Shown one piece after another: positions 16,251 to 25,582 of a DNA stretch of 64,000 nt. The notes beneath the pieces are model-generated. The model made no database searches and had not been told where the DNA came from. It worked only from the letters and a program-made list of their open reading frames with translations. The stretch covers positions 5,270,001-5,334,000 of the forward strand of contig NZ_CP159534.1 in the NCBI RefSeq assembly GCF_040529335.1, written 5' to 3'. The translations under genes were made by a program, and so were the position numbers. Source of the stretch: Streptomyces sp. HUAS MG91. Lineage in GTDB: Bacteria > Actinomycetota > Actinomycetes > Streptomycetales > Streptomycetaceae. Within the stretch, counting starts at the first letter, position 1. The number at the start of each line of letters is the position of its first letter.

Positions 16251-16688
16251 TCAGCAGGGGCGTTTGCGCAGTTCCATGACGTAGTCGTGGGGGGCGCCGG
16301 ACGATTCGGCGGCGTCGGCGATCTCGCCGAGATAGCGGGCGGAGGGCAGACCGCCCTCGTACCCGTTCAGTACGTACAGCCAGGCGGGCTCCTCACCCTC
16401 CAGGGTGTCGACGCGTACCCGCATGCGCCGGTATATGTCGAGGCCGACACCCTCCCAGCGGTCCATGGAGTCCTCGTCCATCGGGGCGATGTCGTACAGC
16501 GCGACGAAGACCTGCGAGCGCGGTGCCTCCACGATGGTGGCCAGCGAGCCCTCCCAGCCCATCTGCTCACCCCCGAACGTCAGCCGCCAACCGTTGAGCC
16601 AGCCGGTCGAGCGCAGCGGCGAGTGGGGGGCGCGGCGGCTCATCAGCCGCGCGTCGAGGTTGCCGGCGTACGCGGCGTAGAGCGACAT
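16251..16688 (-). CDS. Gamma-glutamylcyclotransferase-fold protein
   Basis: A 145-residue protein with the YAAYAGNLD opening (the YGSN/YxGNL loop of the GGCT/AIG2 family), FGGEQMGWEGSLATIVEAP, an acidic MDRWEGVG segment where the catalytic Glu usually lies, and a Tyr-rich C-terminal part. Family members cyclise gamma-glutamyl amines or act on related substrates; the substrate here is unknown. ATG 16688 gives the conserved N-terminus. Confidence 0.82.
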   Translation of the reverse strand: MSLYAAYAGNLDARLMSRRAPHSPLRSTGWLNGWRLTFGGEQMGWEGSLATIVEAPRSQVFVALYDIAPMDEDSMDRWEGVGLDIYRRMRVRVDTLEGEEPAWLYVLNGYEGGLPSARYLGEIADAAESSGAPHDYVMELRKRPC

Positions 16689-16804
16689 GGGTCCGAGGGT
16701 ACGACAGGGACGGCCGGGACCCCGGGTGAAGTCCGTACCAGGCAGGATCCGCGCCACGCACCCCGGCAGGACGCGCCATTGTTGCGTGCGGGACAATGGG
16801 GCAT

Positions 16805-18244
16805 GTGACTCGGATCGTGATCATCGGTGGCGGACCTGGCGGATACGAGGCGGCACTGGTGGCCGCCCAGCTCGGCGCGGAGGTGACCGTCGTCGACTGC
16901 GACGGTCTGGGCGGTGCGTCGGTGCTCACCGACTGCGTGCCGTCGAAGACCCTGATCGCCACGGCCGAGGTGATGACCACCTTCGACTCTTCGTACGAGG
17001 AGTTGGGCATCATCGTCGAGGACGACACCCCGGACCCGGACTCCCCGGCCCGTGTCGTCGGCGTCGACCTCGGCAAGGTCAACCGCCGTGTGAAGCGCCT
17101 CGCGCTCGCCCAGTCCCACGACATCACCGCGTCCGTCACGCGTGCGGGCGCGCGCGTGCTGCGCGGCCGGGGCCGGCTCGACGGCCAGCAGGACCTCGAC
17201 GGCTCCCGCAAGGTGATCGTCACCGCCGCCGACGGCACCGAGGAGACCCTCACCGCCGACGCCGTGCTGCTCGCGACCGGCGGCCACCCGCGCGAGGTCC
17301 CCGACGCCCAGCCCGACGGCGAGCGGATCCTGAACTGGACGCAGGTCTACGACCTCGACGAGCTGCCCGAGGAGCTCATCGTGGTGGGCTCCGGCGTCAC
17401 CGGCGCCGAGTTCGCCGGCGCGTACCAGGCGCTCGGCTCCAAGGTCACCCTCGTCTCCTCCCGCGACCGCGTGCTCCCCGGCGAGGACCCGGACGCCGCC
17501 GCCGTCCTGGAGGACGTCTTCCGGCGCCGCGGCATGAACGTCATGGCCCGCTCGCGCGCCGCCTCCGCCAAGCGCGTCGGCGACCGCGTCGAGGTCACCC
17601 TCTCCGACGGCCGGGTCATCTCCGGCACGCACTGCCTGATGGCGGTCGGCGCGATCCCCAACAGCGAGGGGCTCGGTCTGGAGGGCGCCGGGGTCAGGGT
17701 GAAGGACTCCGGTCACATCTGGACCGACAAGGTCTCGCGCACGACCGCTCCCGGCGTGTACGCGGCCGGAGACGTCACCGGCGTGTTCGCCCTCGCCTCC
17801 GTGGCCGCGATGCAGGGACGCATCGCGATGTACCACTTCCTGGGCGACGCGGTGGCCCCGCTGAACCTCAAGACGGTCTCGTCGAACGTGTTCACCGACC
17901 CCGAGATCGCCACCGTCGGCGTCTCGCAGGCCGACGTGGACGGCGGCAAGTTCGACGCCCGCGTCGTGAAGCTGCCGCTGCTGCGCAACCCGCGCGCGAA
18001 GATGCAGGGCATCCGGGACGGCTTCGTCAAGATCTTCTGCCGCCCGGGCACCGGCATCGTGGTCGGCGGCGTGGTCGTCGCGCCCCGCGCTTCGGAACTG
18101 ATCCATCCCATCTCGATCGCGGTCGACAACAATCTGACGGTCGAACAGATCGCGAACGCGTTCACGGTGTACCCCTCGCTGTCCGGATCGATCGCCGAGG
18201 TCGCCCGGCAGCTGCACACGCGGAAGCTGGCCGAAGAAGGCTGA
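16805..18244 (+). CDS. lpdA: LpdA-type NAD(P)H-quinone dehydrogenase (flavoprotein)
   Basis: FAD- and NAD(P)-binding protein of the disulfide-reductase fold: IVIIGGGPGGYEAAL at the start, second Rossmann site VVGSGVTGAEFAGAY, and FAD motif GVYAAGDVTG. The redox motif is altered: GGASVLTDCVPSK has one Cys where true dihydrolipoamide dehydrogenases have C-x4-C, and the C-terminal HPT-x-SE base is YPSLSGS. This is the pattern of mycobacterial LpdA (Rv3303c), a quinone reductase, not a lipoamide enzyme. GTG 16805 is preferred; ATG 16796 is in frame. Confidence 0.88.
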   Translation: MTRIVIIGGGPGGYEAALVAAQLGAEVTVVDCDGLGGASVLTDCVPSKTLIATAEVMTTFDSSYEELGIIVEDDTPDPDSPARVVGVDLGKVNRRVKRLALAQSHDITASVTRAGARVLRGRGRLDGQQDLDGSRKVIVTAADGTEETLTADAVLLATGGHPREVPDAQPDGERILNWTQVYDLDELPEELIVVGSGVTGAEFAGAYQALGSKVTLVSSRDRVLPGEDPDAAAVLEDVFRRRGMNVMARSRAASAKRVGDRVEVTLSDGRVISGTHCLMAVGAIPNSEGLGLEGAGVRVKDSGHIWTDKVSRTTAPGVYAAGDVTGVFALASVAAMQGRIAMYHFLGDAVAPLNLKTVSSNVFTDPEIATVGVSQADVDGGKFDARVVKLPLLRNPRAKMQGIRDGFVKIFCRPGTGIVVGGVVVAPRASELIHPISIAVDNNLTVEQIANAFTVYPSLSGSIAEVARQLHTRKLAEEG

Positions 18245-18320
18245 TCCCGGCCGCCCGAACCGGCCGCCGGGCCCCGCGACCGGCCCATTGTCACGGTGCG
18301 TCGCGGCCCATGCGGGAGGC

Positions 18321-18355
18321 ATACGCACGGCGGGTAGGCACCTCGCCGTGCGTAT
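18321..18355. terminator. Hairpin downstream of lpdA
   Basis: A perfect 12-bp stem (ATACGCACGGCG / CGCCGTGCGTAT) with an 11-base loop lies 77 bp after the lpdA stop and 89 bp before the DeoR-type gene. It may be a terminator or an operator for the regulator; no T run follows. Confidence 0.5.
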
Positions 18356-18443
18356 ACCACTTCGAGGGGTCTGGCATGAACAGAATCTGTAATTCGGCGC
18401 AAACTGCTGAAACCAGACGGTCGTTGGGGTTACTGTCAGTTTC

Positions 18444-19400
18444 GTGTTCGCTGCAGAACGTCGTCAATTGATCCTCGAAATGGTGCGAGCCAACGGGGCT
18501 GTATCGCTCCGTGAACTCGCCCGCGTCGTCCAGACCTCCGAAGTGACCGTGCGGCGGGACGTGCGCGCACTGGAGGCAGAAGGACTCCTCGACCGCCGGC
18601 ACGGCGGTGCGGTATTGCCGGGCGGATTCACGCGGGAGTCCGGTTTTCCGCAGAAGTCACATCTCGCGACCGCAGAGAAAACGGCCATCGCCGATCTCGC
18701 CGCGGGTCTCGTCGAAGAGGGCGAGGCCATCGTGGTGGGCGCGGGGACGACCACGCAGGAGCTGGCCCGCCGGCTCGCGCGTGTGCCGGGCCTGACCGTC
18801 GTCACCAACTCGCTCCTGGTGGCCCAGGCGCTGGCGCACGCCAATCGCGTCGAGGTCGTCATGACCGGTGGCACACTGCGGGGTTCCAACTACGCCCTGG
18901 TGGGCAGCGGCGCCGAGCAGTCCCTCCAGGGGCTGAGAGTGTCGCGGGCCTTCCTGTCCGGGAGCGGCCTGACGGCCGAGCGCGGCCTGTCCACGTCCAA
19001 CATGCTGTCGGCGTCGGTGGACCGGGCGCTCGTCCAGGCCGCCGCCGAGGTGGTGGTCCTCGCCGATCACTCCAAGCTGGGTACCGACACCATGTTCCAG
19101 ACGGTGCCCACGGACGTGATCACGCGCCTCGTCACCGACGAGCCGCCCGCCCACGACGACCGCGCCGCCACCGAGTTGCAGGCGCTGGCCGACCAGGGCG
19201 TGCAGATCGCCGTCGCGGGTTCGGGGACATCCGGCGCCGGGGGCGGTGAATCGGCTCCGGCACGGCAGTCCCGCCGGGATGTCCCGCTGCCGGTCCAGCG
19301 CCGCCAGCTCCCCGGCGGGGGGCATCCGCTCCGCAGTGCCGCCGCGATGGACCCGGCTCCGGAACGCTCGGCGAGAGTCGCCGACCTCCGGCGCCGCTAG
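18444..19400 (+). CDS. DeoR/GlpR-family transcriptional regulator
   Basis: A 318-residue repressor-type protein. N-terminal DeoR helix-turn-helix (RRQLILEMVRANGAVSLRELARVVQTSEVTVRRDVRALEAEGLLDRRHGGA, residues 5-55) and a sugar-phosphate sensor domain with IVVGAGTTTQELAR and TNSLLVAQAL. The last 60 residues are Pro/Arg-rich and beyond the usual family end. GTG start at 18444. Not next to an obvious sugar operon, so its targets are unknown; nucleoside genes 2-8 kb away are one possibility. Confidence 0.87.
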   Translation: MFAAERRQLILEMVRANGAVSLRELARVVQTSEVTVRRDVRALEAEGLLDRRHGGAVLPGGFTRESGFPQKSHLATAEKTAIADLAAGLVEEGEAIVVGAGTTTQELARRLARVPGLTVVTNSLLVAQALAHANRVEVVMTGGTLRGSNYALVGSGAEQSLQGLRVSRAFLSGSGLTAERGLSTSNMLSASVDRALVQAAAEVVVLADHSKLGTDTMFQTVPTDVITRLVTDEPPAHDDRAATELQALADQGVQIAVAGSGTSGAGGGESAPARQSRRDVPLPVQRRQLPGGGHPLRSAAAMDPAPERSARVADLRRR

Positions 19401-19407
19401 CACCTTC

Positions 19408-19452
19408 AGCCCCTCCGGCGTTTGAGGAGCGGGGTCCGGGGCAGCGCCCCGG
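19408..19452. repeat. Second dispersed repeat family, copy 2
   Basis: Reads CAGCCCCTCCGGCGTTTGAG then GAGCGGGGTCCGGGGCAGCGCCCC, the same layout as 13356-13399. It lies between the convergent DeoR and TetR genes and may serve as terminator. Confidence 0.7.
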
Positions 19453-19498
19453 GTGCAGAGTGCGCGTCTCGTCGTGGCTGGTCGCGCCCCCGCGCCCC

Positions 19499-20083
19499 TT
19501 ACTGGGCTGTGATGCCCCGGAGGGTCAGGCGCAGGAGGCGGTCCGCCAGGTCCGGGTCCGACGGGGTCTCCTCAGCGGCCAGCGCAATGGCGTTGGTCAG
19601 CTGCAGCAGATCCGTGATGGAGACGTCCCGGCGCACGGCCCCCGACTCCTGGGCCCGGGACAGCAGTGCCTGCCCCGCCTCGCGCATCGGCACACTGCAC
19701 CGGGCGAGAGCCGAACTCGCGTCCTGCGACGCCGACATGAGGGCCCCCGACAGCCCTCGGTACTCGCTCGCGTGGGTGATGATGTCCCGCAGCCACACCA
19801 CGAGCGCGGAGCACGGCTGCGGGGCGTCGAGCAGCGCCCGGGAGCGGTCGAGCAGTTCGGTCACCGCCTCCTCGAAGACGGCGCTCAGCAGCGCGTACCG
19901 GTTGGGGAAGTGCCGGTACAGGGTGCCGATGCCGACCCCGGCGCCGCGTGCCACGTCCTCCAGGGACGCCCCCGTCCCGTGCTCGGCGAACGCCGTACGG
20001 GCGGTGGTGAGCAGCCGCTCGTAGTTGCGGCGCGCGTCGGCCCGCAGGGGACGGGCACCGGCGTGCGCGGTCTCGGACGTCAT
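19499..20083 (-). CDS. TetR-family transcriptional regulator
   Basis: A 194-residue regulator: TetR helix-turn-helix at about residues 15-62 (RRNYERLLTTARTAFAEHGTGASLEDVARGAGVGIGTLYRHFPNRYALLSAV) and an all-helical ligand domain. ATG 20083 has GGAGGC just upstream; an in-frame ATG at 20110 lacks one. It faces the acyl-CoA carboxylase alpha gene tail to head (both minus strand) with no clear operon link. Ligand and targets unknown. Confidence 0.88.
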   Translation of the reverse strand: MTSETAHAGARPLRADARRNYERLLTTARTAFAEHGTGASLEDVARGAGVGIGTLYRHFPNRYALLSAVFEEAVTELLDRSRALLDAPQPCSALVVWLRDIITHASEYRGLSGALMSASQDASSALARCSVPMREAGQALLSRAQESGAVRRDVSITDLLQLTNAIALAAEETPSDPDLADRLLRLTLRGITAQ

Positions 20084-20198
20084 GGAGCCTCCCAGGGTGC
20101 GGGCCTTCAAGGATGCCTGATCGTCCCGGTGCGACGGCGAAGCGCCCGCCGGCCCCTCGCGGGGCCAACGGGCGCTCGGTACAACCGGGTCGGACGGG

Positions 20199-21971
20199 TC
20201 AGTCCTTGATCTCGCAGATCGCGGCGCCGGAGGTGAGCGAGGCGCCGACCTCGGCGGACAGGCCCTTGATGGTGCCGGACTTGTGCGCGTTGAGGGGCTG
20301 CTCCATCTTCATGGCCTCCAGGACGACGATCAGATCGCCCTCCTTGACCTCCTGGCCCTCCTCGACAGCGATCTTCACGATCGTGCCCTGCATCGGGGAG
20401 GCGAGGGTGTCGCCGGAGGCGGCCGGGCCGGACTTCTTGGCGGCGCGCCGCTTGGGCTTGGCACCCGCGTTGAGCCCGGTGCGGGCCAGCGACATGCCCA
20501 TCCCGGCGGGCAGCGAGACCTCCAGGCGCTTGCCGCCGACCTCGACCACGACGGTCTCGCGGCCGGCCTCGTCCTCCTCACCGTCGGCCGCGGGCGCGGC
20601 GAACGGCGGGATGTCGTTGACGAACTCGGTCTCGATCCACCGGGTGAAGATGGTGAACGGCTCGTCGGAGCCGGTCAGTTCCGGGGCGAACGCCGGGTCG
20701 ACCACGACCTTGCGGTGGAACGGGATGGCGGTGGCCATGCCCTCGACCTCGAACTCGGCCAGCGCGCGCGAAGCCCGCTCCAGGGCCTCCTTGCGGGTGC
20801 GGCCGGTCACGATCAGCTTGGCGAGCAGCGAGTCCCAGGCCGGGCCGATCACGCTGCCGGACTCGACGCCCGCGTCCAGACGGACACCGGGTCCCGCCGG
20901 GCCCTCGAACTTGGTGACGGTGCCGGGCGCGGGCAGGAAGTTGCGGCCCGGGTCCTCGCCGTTGATGCGGAACTCGAAGGAGTGACCGCGCAGCACCGGG
21001 TCGCCGTAGCCGAGCTCCTCGCCGTCGGCGATGCGGAACATCTCGCGGACCAGGTCGATGCCGGCGACCTCCTCGGTGACCGGGTGCTCGACCTGGAGGC
21101 GGGTGTTGACCTCCAGGAAGGAGATCGTGCCGTCCGCGCCGACCAGGAACTCCACGGTGCCCGCGCCGACGTAGCCGGCCTCCTTCAGGATCGCCTTGGA
21201 GGCGCTGTACAGCTCCTCGACCTGGGCGTCCGACAGGAACGGCGCCGGGGCCTCCTCCACCAGCTTCTGGTGGCGGCGCTGCAGCGAGCAGTCACGGGTG
21301 GACACGACCACCACGTTGCCGAACTTGTCGGCGAGGCACTGGGTCTCCACGTGCCGCGGCTTGTCCAGGTAGCGCTCCACGAAGCACTCGCCGCGGCCGA
21401 ACGCGGCCACGGCCTCGCGCACCGCGGAGTCGTACAGCTCCGGCACCTCTTCGAGCGTGCGGGCGACCTTCAGGCCGCGCCCGCCGCCACCGAAGGCGGC
21501 CTTGATCGCGATCGGCAGACCGTGCTGCTCGGCGAACGCGACGACCTCCTCCGCACCCGAGACCGGGTCCGGGGTGCCCGCCACCAGCGGGGCACCGGCA
21601 CGCTGGGCGATGTGCCGCGCCGCGACCTTGTCGCCGAGGTCACGGATGGCGTGCGGCGGCGGACCGATCCAGATCAGCTCCGCGTCCAGCACGGCCTGGG
21701 CGAACTCCGCGTTCTCCGACAGGAATCCGTAGCCGGGGTGGATGGCGTCCGCGCCGGAGTCCTTGGCGGCCTGCAACACCTTGGCGATGTCCAGATAGCT
21801 CGTCGCCGGGGTGTCACCACCCAGCGCGAAGGCCTCGTCGGCCGCGCGGACGTGCAGAGCGTCCCGGTCCGGATCGGCGTAGACGGCAACGCTTGCGATC
21901 CCGGCGTCCCGGCACGCCCGGGCCACGCGGACAGCGATTTCGCCACGGTTGGCGATGAGCACCTTGCGCAC
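20199..21971 (-). CDS. accA2: Acetyl/propionyl-CoA carboxylase alpha subunit (biotin carboxylase + BCCP)
   Basis: The biotinylated subunit of acyl-CoA carboxylase, 590 residues. Biotin carboxylase domain 1-450 ([25 protein letters not shown]-grasp loop [28 protein letters not shown]) and a C-terminal biotinyl domain with EAMKMEQP, biotin on Lys555. It pairs with the beta and epsilon subunits at 23.6-25.5 kb to make malonyl- or methylmalonyl-CoA for lipids and polyketides. The biotin ligase at 25583 attaches the cofactor. The name follows the S. coelicolor gene at this locus. Confidence 0.94.
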   Translation of the reverse strand: MRKVLIANRGEIAVRVARACRDAGIASVAVYADPDRDALHVRAADEAFALGGDTPATSYLDIAKVLQAAKDSGADAIHPGYGFLSENAEFAQAVLDAELIWIGPPPHAIRDLGDKVAARHIAQRAGAPLVAGTPDPVSGAEEVVAFAEQHGLPIAIKAAFGGGGRGLKVARTLEEVPELYDSAVREAVAAFGRGECFVERYLDKPRHVETQCLADKFGNVVVVSTRDCSLQRRHQKLVEEAPAPFLSDAQVEELYSASKAILKEAGYVGAGTVEFLVGADGTISFLEVNTRLQVEHPVTEEVAGIDLVREMFRIADGEELGYGDPVLRGHSFEFRINGEDPGRNFLPAPGTVTKFEGPAGPGVRLDAGVESGSVIGPAWDSLLAKLIVTGRTRKEALERASRALAEFEVEGMATAIPFHRKVVVDPAFAPELTGSDEPFTIFTRWIETEFVNDIPPFAAPAADGEEDEAGRETVVVEVGGKRLEVSLPAGMGMSLARTGLNAGAKPKRRAAKKSGPAASGDTLASPMQGTIVKIAVEEGQEVKEGDLIVVLEAMKMEQPLNAHKSGTIKGLSAEVGASLTSGAAICEIKD

Positions 21972-22276
21972 GATGGCTCCCTCCTTGAAACAAGCCGAGT
22001 TTAGGGACTGCCGACACGGGCTTACGACCCGTCCCCAATGGTGAGCTTGCCCACACGGAGTGTGACTCGAGGGCCGCTCGGTCCCGGAAATCCCTTGTCG
22101 TGCCTGGTTGTACGGGATCCCTCGGGGGAACCCTATCCCCGCTGTGTGGTCTAGGTCTCTGTGAGACAGCGCTGCGGCCGGTCGGCTTTCTTTGTGGAGT
22201 CCCTACGAATGGCCCAACGATTCTTTGCCTGCGGCAGACCCCTTGTCCGGAGGTTTACCCGTTAGTAGCGTTCGCG
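21972..22276. other. 305-base divergent intergenic region
   Basis: Lies between the acyl-CoA carboxylase alpha gene (minus) and the membrane protein at 22277 (plus). It should hold two promoters. It is less G+C-rich than its surroundings, but I see no convincing palindrome, RNA gene or small reading frame with a ribosome site. Confidence 0.5.
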
Positions 22277-22807
22277 ATGTCTCGACGTACTCGCAGTAAC
22301 AGGCGATGGCTCAGGGGAAAGTGGGTGGGGCCGGTGGCCCGCAGGCCGGTGGCGTGGGTGGCCGCGATCGTGCTCTTCGCGGAGGCGCTCGGAATCGCCT
22401 TCCTGAACTGGTTCCTCGGTCTGGTGGTCAAGCACCAGAAGATGTCCCTGGCCGGTCTCGACCCGCACGCGATGAGTATCGGCGCGTGGGTCGCGGGCGG
22501 CGTCTTCGGCCTCTACCTGGCGGTGTGCGGCGTCGTGCTGCTGCGCACGGGGATCACCGACCGGGCGCCGGGCGGCTTCGGGCGGATCCTGCTGATCAGC
22601 GCGGCCCTGGTGCACGCGCTGCTCGGCGCGTTCGCCGTCGGGCTCGTGGGCTGGACCTCGTTCGCCGCCATGATGGTCGTGCTCGGCCTGGTCGTGCTGA
22701 CGCTGGTCGCCTACGACCGACGGGAGAAGGGCCCCGTGGACGGCCGGCCAGGACCGCCCGCGGCGCCGCCGGGGCCGACTAGTCCTGCCGCGCCCACAAC
22801 TCCGTAA
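22277..22807 (+). CDS. Four-helix integral membrane protein, unknown function
   Basis: A 176-residue membrane protein with hydrophobic helices at about residues 24-47, 66-90, 100-121 and 124-142, a basic N-terminus ([16 protein letters not shown]) and a Pro-rich tail. ATG 22277 is chosen because the region upstream does not look coding. The last 29 bases overlap the convergent maf gene. I do not recognise a characterised family. Confidence 0.75.
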   Translation: MSRRTRSNRRWLRGKWVGPVARRPVAWVAAIVLFAEALGIAFLNWFLGLVVKHQKMSLAGLDPHAMSIGAWVAGGVFGLYLAVCGVVLLRTGITDRAPGGFGRILLISAALVHALLGAFAVGLVGWTSFAAMMVVLGLVVLTLVAYDRREKGPVDGRPGPPAAPPGPTSPAAPTTP

Positions 22808-23390
22808 CACTGACGTCCAGTTGCGCCAGCAGCCGGCGCAGCAGCGGCAGCGACAGGCCGATGACGTTGCCGTGGTCGCCGTCGATGCCGTCGATGAAGG
22901 GCGCCGAACGGCCGTCGAGGGTGAAGGCGCCCGCCACGTGGAGGGGCTCGCCCGACGCCACGTACGCGGCGATCTCCGCGTCGGTCGGCTCGCCGAACCT
23001 GACCACGGTGGAGCCGGTGCCCGAGGCGTACCGGCCGGAGGCGGTGTCGTAGACGCAGTGGCCCGTCTGGAGGGTGCCCGCGCGGCCCCGCATCGCCTTC
23101 CAGCGGGCCGTGGCCTCCTCGGCGTCGGCGGGCTTGCCGAGCGCCTCGCCGTCCAGGTCGAGGACGGAGTCGCAGCCGACGACCAGGGCGCCGCGCGCCT
23201 CGGGGCGGGCGGCCACCACGGAGGCCTTGGCCTCGGCGAGGGCGAGCGCGAGCTCGGCGGGGGTCGGGGCCGTCACGGCGTCCTCGTCGAAGCCGCTGAC
23301 GATGACCTCCGGCGCGAAACCCGCCTGCCGCAGCAGACCGAGACGGGCGGGGGACTGGGAGGCCAGGATCAGGCGGCGGGACGGCGTCAT
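22779..23390 (-). CDS. maf: Maf-family nucleotide pyrophosphatase
   Basis: A 203-residue Maf protein: opening [19 protein letters not shown] (normally LASxSPRR), the substrate region [36 protein letters not shown], and [29 protein letters not shown] near the end. Maf proteins hydrolyse canonical or modified NTPs and are linked to septum formation. It lies in the acyl-CoA carboxylase neighbourhood, a common actinobacterial order with pccE and mmpB. Confidence 0.92.
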   Translation of the reverse strand: MTPSRRLILASQSPARLGLLRQAGFAPEVIVSGFDEDAVTAPTPAELALALAEAKASVVAARPEARGALVVGCDSVLDLDGEALGKPADAEEATARWKAMRGRAGTLQTGHCVYDTASGRYASGTGSTVVRFGEPTDAEIAAYVASGEPLHVAGAFTLDGRSAPFIDGIDGDHGNVIGLSLPLLRRLLAQLDVSVTELWARQD

Positions 23391-23418
23391 GGAGCCAGCG
23401 TATAGAACCCGCGGGCCC

Positions 23419-23547
23419 TCACAGCACGCCCAGCACGAACATCGCCAGCACCATCGCCAGGGCCAGCACGACGCTCGCCCGGCGCAGCATCCCCTGCGTC
23501 GCGCGAAGCTCCTCGGGAGGCTTGTCCTCGGGGTCCGACCACAGCAC
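23419..23547 (-). CDS. mmpB: Small membrane protein MmpB
   Basis: A 42-residue reading frame that is easy to miss. Starting at GTG 23547 it reads [20 protein letters not shown], then [20 protein letters not shown] and VL: an acidic soluble head and one C-terminal transmembrane helix. A morphogenic membrane protein of this size and design occurs between maf and pccE in Streptomyces. There is no clear ribosome site, so it may be leaderless or start one codon earlier. It lies just after a 40-bp palindrome. Confidence 0.7.
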   Translation of the reverse strand: MLWSDPEDKPPEELRATQGMLRRASVVLALAMVLAMFVLGVL

Positions 23548-23570
23548 GACATCGATAGTGCGACGCGCTC

Positions 23571-23610
23571 GCGCGGGGCGCCTGAGTACGCGTACTCAGG
23601 CGCCCCGCGC
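23571..23610. terminator. 40-bp perfect palindrome between mmpB and pccE
   Basis: The left half GCGCGGGGCGCCTGAGTACG is followed immediately by its exact reverse complement, giving a 40-bp palindrome with no spacer. It lies 27 bases after the pccE stop (23637) and 24 bases before the mmpB start. A terminator for pccE is likely; an operator is an alternative. Confidence 0.7.
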
Positions 23611-23636
23611 GGACGGACTAGTTCGTTCCGGTCCGG

Positions 23637-23843
23637 TCAGGCGGGCCAGTAGGTACGTGACCAGCTCACCGGGCCCGGGGCGGGGAGCCGGTGGCGGGCG
23701 ATGCGGGAGGGGTCGGCCCACGCGTCCCGCTCGGCCGCGGACGCCGGGGCCTCGGGCGCCGCCGCGGCCCGGGCCTGGACCACCGCCAGTGCGGCGGCCA
23801 GCTCCTCGGGGGTCGGGTTTCCCCGGACGACCTTGATCATCAT
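23637..23843 (-). CDS. pccE: Acyl-CoA carboxylase epsilon subunit
   Basis: A 68-residue subunit unique to actinobacterial acyl-CoA carboxylases. The N-terminal IKVVRGNPTPEELAAALAVVQAR is the conserved epsilon signature; the C-terminus ends with a WADPSR...PGPVSWSRTYWPA motif. It bridges alpha and beta subunits and raises activity. It begins 20 bp after pccB and shares its operon. Met1 and Met2 are both possible starts. Confidence 0.92.
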   Translation of the reverse strand: MMIKVVRGNPTPEELAAALAVVQARAAAAPEAPASAAERDAWADPSRIARHRLPAPGPVSWSRTYWPA

Positions 23844-23863
23844 GGTCGGTGGCTCCCTTCGGC

Positions 23864-25459
23864 CTAGAGGGGGATGTTGCCGTGCTTCTTCGGGGGCAGG
23901 CTCTCCCGCTTGGTCCGCAGCTGGCGCAGGCCCTTCACGACGTGGGCGCGGGTGTCGGACGGCATGATCACCGCGTCGACGTAGCCGCGCTCGGCCGCCG
24001 TGTACGGGTTGAGGAGCGTGTCCTCGTACTCCTGGATCAGGCGCGCCCGCGTCTCCTCGACGTTCCCGTCGGCCTCGGCCGCCGCGATCGTCTTGCGGTG
24101 CAGGATGTTGACCGCGCCCTGCGCGCCCATGACGGCGATCTGGGCGGTGGGCCAGGCCAGGTTCAGGTCGGCGCCCAGGTGCTTGGAGCCCATCACGTCG
24201 TACGCGCCGCCGAACGCCTTGCGCGTGATGATCGTGATCAGCGGGACGGTCGCCTCGGCGTACGCGTAGATCAACTTGGCGCCGCGCCGGATGATGCCCT
24301 CGTGCTCCTGCTCGACGCCCGGCAGGAAGCCGGGGACGTCGACGAACGTCAGCACCGGCACGTTGAAGGCGTCACACGTGCGGACGAACCGCGCGGCCTT
24401 CTCGCTCGCGTGGATGTCGAGACAGCCGGCGAACTGCATCGGCTGGTTGGCGACGATGCCGACCGGACGGCCCTCGACCCGGCCGAAGCCGGTGAGGATG
24501 TTCGGCGCGAACAGCGACTGCGTCTCGAAGAACTCGGCGTCGTCCAGGACGTGTTCGATCACCGTGTGCATGTCGTACGGCTGATTGGCGCTGTCCGGGA
24601 CGATCGTGTCCAGCTCGCGGTCCTCGTCCGTGACGGACAGGTCGGCCTCCTCGGGGAAGGCCGGCGGCTCGCTCAGGTTGTTCGAGGGCAGGTAGGACAG
24701 CAGCGACTTCACGTACTCGATGGCGTCCTTCTCGTCGCCCGCCATGTGGTGCGCGACGCCGGAGCGCGAGTTGTGCGCCCGCGCGCCGCCCAGCTCCTCG
24801 AAGCCGACGTCCTCGCCGGTGACCGTCTTGATGACGTCGGGGCCGGTGATGAACATGTGCGAGGTCTGGTCGACCATCACCGTGAAGTCGGTGATCGCGG
24901 GCGAGTAGACGGCCCCGCCCGCGCACGGGCCGACGACCAGGCTGATCTGCGGGATGACGCCCGAGGCGTGGGTGTTGCGGCGGAAGATCTCGCCGTACAT
25001 GCCGAGGGCCATGACGCCCTCCTGGATGCGGGCGCCGCCGGAGTCGTTGATGCCGATGACCGGGCAGCCGGTCTTCAGCGCGAAGTCCATCACCTTCATG
25101 ATCTTCTGGCCGAAGACCTCGCCGAGGGCGCCGCCGAAGACGGTGAAGTCCTGCGAGAACACGGCGACGGGCCGGCCGTCCACGGTTCCGTACCCGGTCA
25201 CCACGCCGTCGCCGTACGGCTTGTTGGCGTCCAGGCCGAAGTCGGTCGAGCGGTGCCGCGCGAACTCGTCCAGCTCCACGAACGAGTCCTCGTCCATCAG
25301 CAGATCGATCCGCTCACGGGCCGTCAGCTTGCCCTTGGCGTGCTGCTTCTCGACCGCGCGGGCCGAACCCGCGTGGGTCGCCTCGTCGATCCGGCGCCGC
25401 AGATCCTCGATCTTGCCTGCGGTGGTGTGGATGTCGGGCTTCTCTTCCAACTCGGACAT
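23864..25459 (-). CDS. pccB: Propionyl-CoA carboxylase beta subunit (carboxyltransferase)
   Basis: Carboxyltransferase of 531 residues, very similar to S. coelicolor Pcc[19 protein letters not shown] near the start, oxyanion loops [16 protein letters not shown] and [18 protein letters not shown]. The Asp in GGAYDVM corresponds to the residue (422) that favours propionyl-CoA, whereas acetyl-CoA enzymes have Ile there. It makes methylmalonyl-CoA together with the alpha and epsilon subunits. Divergent from birA. Confidence 0.95.
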   Translation of the reverse strand: MSELEEKPDIHTTAGKIEDLRRRIDEATHAGSARAVEKQHAKGKLTARERIDLLMDEDSFVELDEFARHRSTDFGLDANKPYGDGVVTGYGTVDGRPVAVFSQDFTVFGGALGEVFGQKIMKVMDFALKTGCPVIGINDSGGARIQEGVMALGMYGEIFRRNTHASGVIPQISLVVGPCAGGAVYSPAITDFTVMVDQTSHMFITGPDVIKTVTGEDVGFEELGGARAHNSRSGVAHHMAGDEKDAIEYVKSLLSYLPSNNLSEPPAFPEEADLSVTDEDRELDTIVPDSANQPYDMHTVIEHVLDDAEFFETQSLFAPNILTGFGRVEGRPVGIVANQPMQFAGCLDIHASEKAARFVRTCDAFNVPVLTFVDVPGFLPGVEQEHEGIIRRGAKLIYAYAEATVPLITIITRKAFGGAYDVMGSKHLGADLNLAWPTAQIAVMGAQGAVNILHRKTIAAAEADGNVEETRARLIQEYEDTLLNPYTAAERGYVDAVIMPSDTRAHVVKGLRQLRTKRESLPPKKHGNIPL

Positions 25460-25582
25460 CGGGATGCGGCTCCCTGCCTGGACAGTTCGGGGGTGGGGAC
25501 GGTGCGGTGGCTACTGACTCGTAGCGTAGTGGCGCGAATACTGCTCGGCAGTGCGGCGTTTGCCACACCTACGCTGGGTTGC

